From contig NC_092524.1 of the NCBI RefSeq assembly GCF_037038585.1, positions 41,736,001-41,800,000 on the forward strand: a stretch of 64,000 nt of DNA, written 5' to 3'. Of the stretch, positions 15,501-25,209 are shown one piece after another. Source of the stretch: Patagioenas fasciata. Lineage: Eukaryota > Chordata > Aves > Columbiformes > Columbidae. Numbering within the stretch: position 1 is the stretch's first letter; each line of letters begins with the position of its first letter. The position numbers and the translations under genes were made by a program. Below the pieces are notes generated by a model. That model was given only the letters and a program-made list of their open reading frames with translations, was not told the DNA's origin and did not search any database.

Positions 15501-18500
15501 ATCACAGAAAGTTGATGAGGAATGGGTATTTTGCACCTCCTAAAAGTTAATCCAGCCTCCTGGCACAGAATAGTGCCAACGCTCTCCGATTTACACCATG
15601 TCAGAGAGTTAACACAGCCAGTAGTCCTGCCTTCTACCAAGTCAACTGTACAAATCTTGCTAAAGCTATGACAGAGAAAAGGTCTTCTAAAACTTGTAAA
15701 CATGTTTATATGTTCTCCTTGAATACTGAGAGTTCTGTTTGTGCAAGTAGGATCTTCTTCCTTTCCCAGAATCTATTCCTGCACCCTGGGGTCTGGGAGT
15801 TAAAGCACCTTATGCTCGAGGAAAGCAAACCATTTTAGTTTCACAGCTTTTGAACTGCAAAATGTTTTAAAGGGTTGAACTCATCTGGCTTGTTACCACT
15901 TCTTCTTATCTCCTTTAATATACAGTGATATTTGAAATAAAAGCAAATGTACAGAAGTTGTCTGCCACTAAACTGAGCATCAAGAAAAAGATCATAGTAT
16001 TCACCTGGAAAACTGTATTTTGAGATTAAAATTATTTTACATAGAAACAAACCACAGTTTTGAGTTAAATACTACAATCAAGGACTCTCCAGCTTCTTAA
16101 AGTGGTCACTGGTATAAAGCCAAGAGGTTTGGTTTTGGTTTGTTTGTTTTGCTTTTTCTTCTAGAAGGATTATTATAGGATCATCAACCTCAAATTTGGC
16201 AGCATCTAAGGAGTGATCATATTTTGGGTGAAGAGAAATTAACATGAGCAAATGGAAGAAACTTTATTACAAGTGATCCTTAAAAAAAAAAAAAAAGAAA
16301 AGAAAAGAAAGAGAATCAGAACTTAAGGAATCCGGGATTTCTTAAGTTCATTCCCTATTTCAGGATCAGCATTCAGAGAAGCACAGTTTTTCAGACTGTT
16401 ATAGCCAACATATGCAGGATTTTTCAACACAAGTGTGCATAATACCTTCTAAAAAGGCTAAGAATGCAGTAACATTAAACGGAAATTTATCCTGAACACA
16501 GAAAAATGTATTTTTACTCTTAATCGCTTAGCAGCACATTATTTCTAATTAGCCTTTTTAATAAAAATCCTCAAGTGGCAGTAAAAACTACAGACTGCTT
16601 TAATTTATGCTGTAGGTTCAGGACTGGCCCTGAAGAACAGTCAACTTCACCATTAGCTCTTAATACCTGTTGGACTTGTATAGAAGAAGGAAGAAGAGAT
16701 TGTTAAACTCAATATCCTGCCAAGTAATTGCTTAGGATAATTCAAGAACAGTCCGAGTGACAAAAATAATAATCAGATATGCAAACAAAGCTCTGACAGA
16801 TAATACATTTGTCTTGAAGATTTGATAAATCAGTGGAGGATCCAACTTCCCTAGCCACTCTTTTCATTAATTAGGAAAGAGTTAATTATAACTTTCTCTC
16901 AGGTTCTTAAATGAGAAATGAAGAACACACCACTACCTCAAAACCTACTTTCATTTTGAAATAAATCATTATACCACCAGATATTTGACCACCCAAAAAA
17001 ACCTCCCCAAAGTGAGATTTCTCAAAGATCCATTACATATGCATAGGTGTGATGGTAATGAAACTAAGAAATGAAATGCATGCCCAGTGTTATATAATTT
17101 ATCCACCACATACTTTTAGGCTGTGTCTAAAAGAAAACCTCACCAGAGTAACTGTTACAAAATAACAGTTCTGTGCATCGCTTCTAAGTAGTAGTGACTT
17201 TATTACAAACAATTATTTCTGAAAGAGTAATTATTACACAGCAAAAAACACTTTTATTCTGAGTGTTGACAGAAGAGAGTTATTTAGGAGCAACATTCCA
17301 GAAAAAATTACACTATAACACTGATCAATATCTTCCCATACTTAAACCTCATAGCTATCTAGGTACTTCCTATTCAATTTCTACATGGATCTTTAAGTAG
17401 CTCAATGTCGTGTATTCTTTTATTGTGTTTTGCCTCTGAGGTTAATACTGCAAGAAAAGTAAATATAAATGTAAAAGATTTAAATCAACTGATTAAAAAG
17501 TAGAATTGGAACAATGGGGCATAAACAGAAAGGTGATGAATGCTCTAACACTTCAGAAACAAACATAGTATCTCAATTTTATAGTGAAAGAAATGAAATA
17601 TTAACAATGTACCTACCTTCCTTTCACAGGAAAAATCTCCTTATTCCCATTTACCTTGAAATATGTGAAGAAATCTCCTTCTAATATGTGTGCATATATC
17701 TTAGGTTAAGCTCTGCTATATGGCAGCCGTCTTTTAATTTACAATCAGGTCTTGTCTGTATAGGTTATTCATCCACAAAAAGGAAACAGCTCTGCACATT
17801 TTCAATTCGGAAGCCTTGCCAAAAAGCCTGCGAGGAACATGGGATTTACCCATCCACGTACACAAAGAAGAACAGACTTTCAACCTTCAGTAAACAAGAG
17901 GCACCTAAACTTCTACCAGAGGCTATCTGCCTCTAACACAGTTGACTAAACAGCTTATGAAAAGCCACAGTAGGCAAATCCTTGATTATGTCTAATTGCC
18001 CTCTACCCAAAACAGACAGAACTCTCAATTCAGTGCCTTAAAATGCAAGAGGGACTTAACTCCATAAAATATGTAGCTGTTTTTACCATTAGCTTAGCAA
18101 ATGAGTAATGAACAGAAGTTTCTGGTTTTTAACTTGTATGTGAATAAACTTTACTTATTTGTACAAAGAGGTACTTTGCATCCCTGCTACAGCAAGCACC
18201 TTAACAGCTTGCACAAACAGAAGTTAGCCATTTCAGATGCATATATTACCCACACAACTCATGGCATTTACATGTATCACAAAGAAGAATGTTGATCAAC
18301 TTTCTGCAACCTACTTCATTTTATTTTTGGTCAGTGTTAAGTATCCTTTGGGGTTTTTTTTAAGGACTGCTTTAGTAGTTAGTTAAGCTTACTTTCATAA
18401 TAAATACTGAGAGACACCTGTAAGACCAAATGAAATTGCAGTTTATCAATTATGCATATTTTTTCCAACTTCAACTATCTAGAATGCAATCGATATACAA

Positions 18501-21500
18501 TGCACGTGGTTAAAATACACTGTACTTCTCACAACTGCAGCATCTGCATTTCCTGCCTGCAACCTTTGCATGTTCTATCACAATTAATACTCCAATATCA
18601 ATTTTGTTATTTAAGCAAAACAGTATCAAAACAGCACTAAGTGTATTTTCAAACAATCAAACCAAAACATTTCAAAGTTACCTCACTGGTCATGAGAGTA
18701 CAAGAATGTCTATGTCTGGTCAGACCAACAGACCACTAAACTCAGTATTGCACTTTACCACAGGCAAACAGGCAGCTTTACGGCAGTAGCATAAAAACAG
18801 ACGAATAAACCTCAGAAAACATTCTCATCCAAATGAACTCATCCAAACACTTTTTGCCACAAGAACATTTTAGCATCTGCAACAGCCCCCCTGCACAAAA
18901 TTCCACTAATTCCCAAAAAACTATTTTTTTTTTAAATACTTAGTTTTATTTCATGCTTCCTCACTGCTGACTGAGACACACTGATTCTTTCCTTAACAAA
19001 CTAATGACCATTCTGCAACCCTCGTAACTGCTTTCACTTCCAATCTATCATCAAAACAAATTATTTGCTTGCCAAAAGCAAGGTAAAGCCCATGCTATCA
19101 GAAGAATTAATTGCTCCTTCAACTTTAGGAGAGAAACATTACTAACATTATCTTGCCCTTCAAATCTGCAAAAAAGAAAAACAAGCTACATATAGCCAAA
19201 TATTTCAGGAATTGATTCTTGCTACACTTTGTTAATGCTGAAGCTTTGAAAAATGCTGAAACACTGCACAAGTGTATCCACACTCTGAACATGCTTTCAT
19301 CTAGTTCATATTAACACATTTACATATGTTTACAATTACATGTGAAGTACCTAATTTAGAAAATCGCTTCAAATCTGAAAGATTCCTAGGAAAATATGTT
19401 TGTTTGGGTTTTTTTAAAGAACGTCCTGCAATATCTATGAAGTTCCCAAAGCTCAGAAAATTCCTTTAATGAGCTGTTCTCCACTCCTCAGGAGAAGGAG
19501 AAGAAAAAAAAAAAGAGGGGGGGGGGAAGAAGCAACACATGCAAGTAAAATCTTTAATCTGTGGGTTGTGTTCTATTTTTTCTTTAAACACTTATGTAAA
19601 GAATACAAAATGTTAGATAACAAAATGCTCCCATAATGTCACTAAATAGATAGGAAAAAGAGCATTTGTAAAATTAGATAAACTAGGAACTTCAGTTGTA
19701 TGTCACTAAAGCTGTCATTTTATATGATAGAAAATGCCTTAACAACCGTATTAATCTTTATGCACTTGAGTTACTTAAAACGATCCATACTAGTTACACT
19801 GAAATTGTATATACTTTGTTCTGAGTATTTACATTTCTTAATTATTCTTCCTATTAATTAAAACACGTGAAAGTAAAATCTACTGTTAATTCTCTCTCAG
19901 CACAATCTTGTGTGATTTTGAAATATCAGAGAGTACTCAATCTCGTTTTTATCTAGTTCAGAAAATGTGAAGAAACTGCACAGTTGAGATCTTATTTCAG
20001 CCAAGCATTATTAGCCTGTAAGTTCCAAAAGAAAGTGGAAGCCTACAGATTTTCCCCCCAAAGTTCTAAGTTTTCCTGCAATACTCCTTTTGGGCACAAT
20101 ATCTTGCTTGTCTGAGAGTTTCTCTAGTTCACCTCCAAAGTATTTTCCCATTCATGTTTTTGTTTGGGTGGGTGGTTTGTTTTTGGTTTTTTTTTTTTTT
20201 TTTTTTAAATGAGACTACAGAGCCACTTACCTCCTAAAGGAAACAGTTATTTCTAAGAAATAAGTAACATCAACCAATATGGGCTTGCTATAACATCTCT
20301 GAAGAGTGTGGAAGTCTTAGAAAACATGGACTGAATTTACCTCAGTATAACAGCTACCAACATCAAGGTCATTACAGTGACAGATCAGAGTTACAGTTAC
20401 AATTACACAACATTGTTACAGTGAAAATCATTCCTTTAGTTCACAGAACAGAGACCAGATCCAGCTTATTACTTCAAGCGATCAACACACTATGCAAAGC
20501 CAGACAACCTTCTTTCAACACAGCAGTAGGTAAATGCTAAAAAAGTTACTATAGCCACCAATACTACAAGTGAAAGGAAAAAACTGTACTACGGTTCAAT
20601 ACTGCACTCCTGATATTTGATATTTCTGTACTTGATACCAATTTGCACACACAGTTGTCAAATAATCACGGTGCTTCACTTGTGCACACAGACAGAATAG
20701 CCAAGAACCTGAGTAGTTGGAAAGGATAGTGTAAAATTATTAACATTTAAGATTAAAAGTCTGATGTGAAAATAGACTTAAGACTACAAGTACAGGACTT
20801 CTCCAGGTCCAAAGGGTTGAGAGTCTGTGTCAGTCACGAAGTAACAAGTATTTTAATCACAAAAATGTGTCACATAGACAGGTAGAAAAATAGAACAAGA
20901 AGTTCATTACAAGATCCAAGAAATAAACTTGGGACAGATCATCTCTCCCTGCACCAACACACCATACACAAAGAGCACTCTTAGGAGGGGTGGACAATTC
21001 TTCCAGTCGCTTGAACTACACAGGAAACAAAAGCGTGTGAGTGGGGAGATCACTCGGAACACCCATTAATTTCATACTGCAGATAAGGAGGTACCACTCT
21101 TTGGAAGAATATAAGTTATAAATTCAGAACAGGTAAATAAAATCACACATATTGCTAAATCATTTGGTTTTCCACATACTTTTAAAAAAGCATTGTTTGC
21201 AAAGCAACTGAGTTAACTTAGAACTTGTAATTATCAACACTGTGAAACAATGTGTAGAAAGTTTACTGTCATGCTGAAAGAAGATATTTCCTGCATGAGG
21301 AGAGTTTGATCCAAACCATACAACTCTCACACTTCCATATTATTATTATTTTTTTTCCTTTCAACCCAGGAGGCCTCAATCATCAAAAAAACTCATATAT
21401 AGCATGACACAGATTAATAACATTCTCAGAAGTTTCAATGGACAAAACTGTTATTTGAGATCCAAACTATTAAGGCTTTACTAGTCACAAAATATACTGG

Positions 21501-23962
21501 GAATTTATAACTTGAGCTGTAGCACAACAAAAACACGCAGGCCTGGTAAACACATCTCTTCCAAAAATATTCTCAACACATTCCTGTATCAGTCTTCACC
21601 ACTGCACAGGTTGACATTTAAAATCCAAAGGTAATGCCCTCCCCGCCTTCTATCTTAGGCTTCCAAAGTCATAAAAAAAACCCCACCCTCGTGCATACGC
21701 ACTGTGCAATGACTGTGCTGTCTGTCCCATGACCTGATGCACACATAAGGTACAGTGAATCAACGCACAGATAGCCAGGATCAGAACTACTATGGTACCT
21801 TCAGAAACAAGCAACTGAAACAGTATGGCCAAGTCAAACAAACAGCAACTACAAACAAAAGCAGCAGACTTGGCAAGAACACTTCACCATGTCTGGAGGA
21901 CACACGAGTTCACAGTAGCACTTTTTCAGCCAGATAGAGCTTTCAAAGTCTCTGAACTGAGCTTTACATTAGAGTACAGAATGCGGTACTTCGTTTTAAA
22001 GTAACAAGCCTATACATAAAACAAATACTTCAAGATGGTTTTGCTTGCTAATGAATGGCACTAGTGCTATATTACTAAGACACTAGAGAAAACAAGAGAA
22101 ACTGTCAATTGTTCTCTGGAAAAAACACCCACCAATGTCCACTAAACTGATTTTAAAAACAGCAGTTCCACAAGGCTTAAAATGGTAAGACAGACAGTAA
22201 TTGAAGGAAACAGTAAAACCTCTTCATTTATTTTCCTTGGTGTTTTTTAAAAAATTCTCAATTATAGTTGTAACAAAAATAGTGCAGACTACACACTTTA
22301 CAGAGATGAGAAGTCCTGAAAGAATTGCCCAGGCTCGGGTATAGTTTTTGGTTCTGAAATCTGAAAATCAATACCTTGAACACATTGGCTGCTGTTACAG
22401 CATGCTATTAAAAACTCTAATCAAAGTGCAATTTGTCAGAATGCTGATTCAAGACCGTAAACATTCACTCAATACAAAAATCATCAAAAATTCTTTGGAA
22501 GTTATAAAGTTTGTTAACTGTTATTGTCTACATTTCCGTGCTATAAAAGAATAATGACTCCTCTATGGATATCTCACATTCAGCAGATTTTGCAATCTGT
22601 ACATAAACTTGTAACAGTCTATGCATGGATTTATTTTCACATACAAAGGTAATCATTAGAGGCATTCCTTCTGTTACTAAAAGCAAATATTAACAGCAAG
22701 AGATCAATACTGGAACTACTGCACAACCAACACTTGCTCTCGACTCTGAAGAGTTATTCAATTTTTGTTCCTGAGACGAAGTTCTTACTTTTAAGTATAT
22801 TAAAACGACCATGCTGCAGACCCATCAACTCCTCACTATTCCTCAGCGGCTGCTTTCCCCATACGAAACCTCCAAAAAAACGAGACAGAGGAAAAGCGCG
22901 CACATGCTCCACCTGTCTCCGACCAGCGTGTCTGGCCAAGTCCCTTCGTTGAGGTTTACCTGGACACCCTCTCTCCGTCCCTCCGAGCTCGGCTGGCAGA
23001 CACTCCTGCCCCTTCGCAACTCCCTCTTCTCCCCGCAGAGCAACCGCTCGCTGAGCTCCGGCGAGGCGCCAGCCCGCCCAGGCCCGGAGGTTTTTGCTCC
23101 TCATAACCCGCACCCGGGGCTGAGAGCCCGGCTCGGAGAGCCTCGCAGTCATTGTGCCGAGGGAGCTGATCGCAGCTGTCAAGGCGCAGCTCGCTCTACG
23201 GCGGGCGGGCGGGAGCCCGGTCAGCAGCCCTGTGCCGCGGCAGCGCCCGCCCGCCGCCCTTCGCCAGCTGTCCTGCGGGCCCCGCGACGCCAGCGCGGGC
23301 GAGAGGCCTGCGGAGCAGGGGCTGCCTCCGGAGCCCGGAGCCCAGGCAGGCGCCATTGCTAAAAACCAAAATGGCTGCCCCAGGGAAAGGAGCCCAGCTC
23401 AGGCCGTGAGGGGCTGCGCCTCGCCTGCCCCACCGGCCGGCAACGCCACTTGGCCCGCCGGACCTCGCCCAGGTACCGTCCCCAAACCACAGCGACCGGC
23501 TCGGCCGCAGGGGCTTCAAGGGCTCCGCTCGCCCGGGCGGCTCTGGGCCCGCACGCCGAGCACGGCCCGGTACCCGGAGCCCAGCGAACCGGTCCCAGCC
23601 CGCGCCTCGCTCCGCACGCAGCCCGCCCTCGCCACACGTACCTGAAGCTCGGCCCGTTCCACCTCCCAGTGCGCCCTCTCCATCTCGAAGCGAGCCCATT
23701 CGTGCTGGATGTAGTGCAGGATCCCCGGGATAGTGTAGTGCTGGGGCCGGGACAGCTCGGCGGGCCCCGCCGCCTCCTGCCCAGCCGGGGCCGCGGGGCC
23801 CTGAGGCTGCTGCTGCTGCCCTCCTCCTCCGCTGGCTCCGGCCCCCACACAGCCCCCACCCGACTGCAGGTTCATGTTCCCACCGGCCTGCAGCGGTGGC
23901 TGCTGCGGTCTTGGGGCGGCCGCCATCCCACCGCCTCCTCCGACTCCGGGGTGCTCGTCCAT
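3460..23962 (-). CDS. STRN3: STRN3 (striatin-3 / SG2NA), 5' coding part, exons 1-2 only
   Basis: Striatin-family proteins are regulatory B''' subunits of PP2A and the core scaffold of STRIPAK complexes, working in the cytoplasm and at membranes. Two exons are visible: 23962-23642 (107 codons) and 3563-3460 (34 codons plus 2 nt), giving residues 1-141. A Gly/Gln/Pro/Ala-rich low-complexity N-terminus (about 1-70) is followed by YTIPGILHYIQHEWARF. That segment contains a caveolin-binding type motif (aromatics at about 84, 89 and 92). The family coiled coil that binds PP2A and oligomerises follows, running through exon 2 to KMLEYALKQE. The start ATG at 23962 has A at -3 and G at +4, a strong Kozak context. 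The calmodulin-binding and WD40 parts are beyond the left edge. STRN3 is preferred over STRN or STRN4 from my memory of the N-terminus and from the AP4S1/HECTD1 neighbours. Confidence 0.93.
4158..4215. repeat. G/T-rich simple tract with GT microsatellite
   Basis: Runs of T interrupted by GG and GTGT, then (GT)5 and T-runs, in STRN3 intron 1. Confidence 0.85.
16282..16311. repeat. A-rich tract with AAAAG repeats
   Basis: A14 followed by GAAAA units in STRN3 intron 1. Confidence 0.85.
19503..19531. repeat. Homopurine tract (A-run then G10)
   Basis: An A-run, then GAGGGGGGGGGG and GAAGAAG: all purine on plus, a possible triplex-forming strand-asymmetric tract. Confidence 0.8.
20187..20206. repeat. 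T20 homopolymer
   Basis: Twenty T preceded by G/T-rich sequence (GGGTGGGTGG) in STRN3 intron 1. Confidence 0.9.
23368..23378 (+). promoter_or_regulatory. YY1-type site in STRN3 intron 1
   Basis: AAAATGGCTGC fits the YY1 consensus AANATGGCSGC with one difference. It lies about 270 bp inside STRN3 intron 1, within the CpG island. It is a motif match only. Confidence 0.35.
23642..23962 (-). CDS. STRN3: STRN3 coding exon 1
   Basis: It starts at ATG 23962-23960 and ends at CAG|GTACGT, with the donor just below 23642. It is 321 nt, exactly 107 codons, phase 0. It encodes the low-complexity N-terminus with a GGGGG run and a QQQQ run, then the conserved HEWARFEMERAHWEVERAEL start of the coiled coil. 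It lies wholly inside the CpG island. Confidence 0.95.
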
Positions 23963-24036
23963 TGTCTGCGGGGAGCCCTCCTCCACGTCCCGCGGCGGGG
24001 GCCTGGAGCAGGGGCCAGGGAGAGGGTGAGCGGAGC

Positions 24037-24087
24037 TGCCTGGGGCGGGGAGGAGGGGGGCGGGCCAGGCGCGGGGAGGGGGGGGGC
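24037..24087 (+). other. G-rich tract, potential G-quadruplex
   Basis: Repeated runs of four to nine G separated by short loops (GGGGCGGGGAGGAGGGGGGCGGG and similar) lie directly upstream of STRN3 exon 1. The pattern satisfies a G-quadruplex rule on the plus strand, which is the template strand for STRN3. Folding is inferred. Confidence 0.5.
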
Positions 24088-24134
24088 TGCGCCGAGCAGG
24101 ATCCGGGTGTCAGAGCAGCGCCGAGCCGCCGCCA

Positions 24135-24144
24135 GCCGCCATTA
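24135..24144 (-). promoter_or_regulatory. YY1-type site near the shared start region
   Basis: GCCGCCATTA on plus reads TAATGGCGGC on minus, close to the YY1 core ATGGCGGC. YY1 motifs often lie just downstream of the start site in TATA-less promoters, which would put a start site nearby. Confidence 0.4.
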
Positions 24145-24274
24145 CAGCCGCCAAGCCGCCGGCCCACCCACCCACGGCCGGGCGGGAGGGGAGGGGGGAG
24201 CGGCGTGGTGCACGCCGGGAAATCGCTCTGCTCGCCGTCCGGCTTCCTCCTCCCGGTCGGGCAAGGCGCTGGCG

Positions 24275-24286
24275 TGCGCATGCGCA
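24275..24286. promoter_or_regulatory. Palindromic NRF1-type binding site
   Basis: TGCGCATGCGCA is a full palindromic match to the NRF1 consensus (YGCGCAYGCGCR), about 310 bp upstream of the STRN3 ATG and just before a candidate AP4S1 exon 1 donor. NRF1 sites are common in bidirectional CpG-island promoters. Occupancy is inferred, not shown. Confidence 0.6.
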
Positions 24287-24294
24287 GGAGGGAG

Positions 24295-24300
24295 GTGAGC
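24295..24300 (+). other. AP4S1: Candidate splice donor of AP4S1 noncoding exon 1
   Basis: GGGAG|GTGAGC is a strong donor in the divergent promoter, just 3' of the NRF1 site. AP4S1 needs a 5' noncoding exon upstream of the exon accepted at 31673. A second candidate is CCCAG|GTGGGA at 24561. Sequence alone does not decide between them. Confidence 0.4.
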
Positions 24301-24303
24301 TCC

Positions 24304-24531
24304 ATGCCCCGGGGGCGGGGGAGCGGGCGGGGAGTGGGCCGGGGCCGGGGCCGGGGCCGGGGCGGGGGCCGGGGCCGGCCGGGGCCGGGGCCGGGGCCGG
24401 GAGCCCCCTCACGGGTTGAGGTGGCGGCGCACGGCCTAGGGGACAGCCCAAGGGCAGCGGCCCCTGCTGCTGTCTGTCTCCGTCTGTCGTCTCGCCCCGG
24501 GGCAGCCCGCTCTCTGCAGCCGCCACCCTGA
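24304..24531 (+). other. ATG-started ORF through the GGGGCC array (poly-GR then poly-GP)
   Basis: ATG at 24304 opens 75 codons to TGA at 24529-24531. The product begins MPRGRGSGRGVGRGRGRGRG, then switches to a Pro-Gly run because the interruptions shift the repeat phase. No protein family is recognised. It could act as an upstream ORF only if this segment lies in an AP4S1 leader; otherwise it is a chance ORF in GC-rich DNA. Confidence 0.3.
24336..24401 (+). repeat. Interrupted GGGGCC hexanucleotide array
   Basis: About 66 bp, built mostly of GGGGCC. I count seven exact units, with GGGCC, GGGGC, GGGGGCC and GGCC variants between them. It is the same motif and strand sense as the human C9orf72 repeat, taking AP4S1 as the sense gene. 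It starts about 40 bp after one candidate AP4S1 exon 1 donor (24295) and ends about 160 bp before another (24561). So it is either at the start of AP4S1 intron 1 or in its 5' leader. Confidence 0.85.
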
Positions 24532-25189
24532 GGAGCGGGGAAGCCGCGGCCCGGCCCCAGGTGGGACGGTGTCGGGGCTGACGGCCCCAGGCCCGAGCGG
24601 TTTCCGTCCGCTGTGAAGCGGGGAGCGGAAGGGGCGGCGGAGATCGGGCTGCCCAGAGCCGCGCAGCCCCGGCAGTGCCGGGCGCGGCCGGGCCGGGCTC
24701 TGCTAACGCGGCGGGCGAACCGCACAGCGCGGCTTAACGTGCCTCGGTGGTGCGCTGAACTTCCTCTGTGAGGAGGTCATTTTAGAATCGATTTCTTAGG
24801 TTGATGGTGTGCTTCTGGAGGCTGGCTAATCCTGTTTTAAATGAACGGCCGTGTTCATGGTGTCTCAGTGGTGTGTAGTGTATTCCCTCCTCGATGAGAA
24901 GGGAAAGCGTACAGTGTTTGCTGTCCAGGTGTCTTTTCCACATGAGTCAGGTTTTGCAAGAAATCACAGTTTATTTCGTCTGGCTCAGTTTTGTCTGTGA
25001 TACCAATTCTGTGTTTGATGCTGTGGTTTAACTACGGTGAAATTACCTCAGTAGTAAAATATTGCTCTGAAATGCAGTATTTACAAGTTATCATCACATC
25101 CTAATTGAAATGATCTGTAGGTCACCCATTGTAAGGTAGGAGTTTGGTTTCGCCTCTTTAGAATATTTACATGCTGTACTCATTCAGTT

Positions 25190-25209
25190 AAAAAAAAAAA
25201 AAAAAAAAA
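25190..25209. repeat. A20 homopolymer
   Basis: Twenty uninterrupted A in AP4S1 intron 1. There is no recognisable retrogene body or target-site duplication next to it. Confidence 0.9.

Larger units (their letters stand above)
3564..23641 (-). other. STRN3: STRN3 intron 1 (20 kb)
   Basis: A long AT-rich intron between the two STRN3 exons; its first 700 bp or so (near 23,641) are still CpG island. It contains only simple tracts I can name: G/T-rich at 4158-4215, GTT/GGTT runs near 5560-5596, A-rich with AAAAG repeats at 16282-16311, A11 then G10 at 19503-19526 and T20 at 20187-20206. No coding exon, tRNA-like fold or intact transposon was recognised. All ORFs here are under about 130 codons and look like chance. 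Confidence 0.7.
22880..24730. promoter_or_regulatory. CpG-island bidirectional promoter of STRN3 (-) and AP4S1 (+)
   Basis: This is the only long GC- and CpG-rich block in the window, and its borders fade into AT-rich sequence on both sides. It contains STRN3 coding exon 1 with transcription leaving leftward. AP4S1 lies to the right on the plus strand with its first coding exon at 31741, so its noncoding first exon should be here. There is no obvious TATA box. NRF1- and YY1-type motifs are present, typical of TATA-less housekeeping bidirectional promoters. Large ORFs on both strands here (up to about 500 codons) come from GC richness lowering stop-codon frequency and are not annotated as genes. 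Transcription start sites cannot be placed from sequence alone. Confidence 0.85.

Noticed and set aside
23963..23986. An in-frame 8-residue N-terminal extension of STRN3 starting at 23986
   Set aside because: The codon at 23986-23984 is GTG, not ATG. The ATG at 23962 has a strong Kozak context and matches the family start.
23196..24725. A 509-codon minus-strand ORF and several 130-280-codon ORFs on both strands of the CpG island
   Set aside because: GC-rich sequence is poor in stop codons. The translations are Arg/Pro/Gly/Ala-rich with no domain, and they conflict with the secure STRN3 exon 1 frame and its donor at 23641.
25190..25209. A20 tract as the tail of a processed retrogene
   Set aside because: No gene-derived sequence or target-site duplication is visible next to it.
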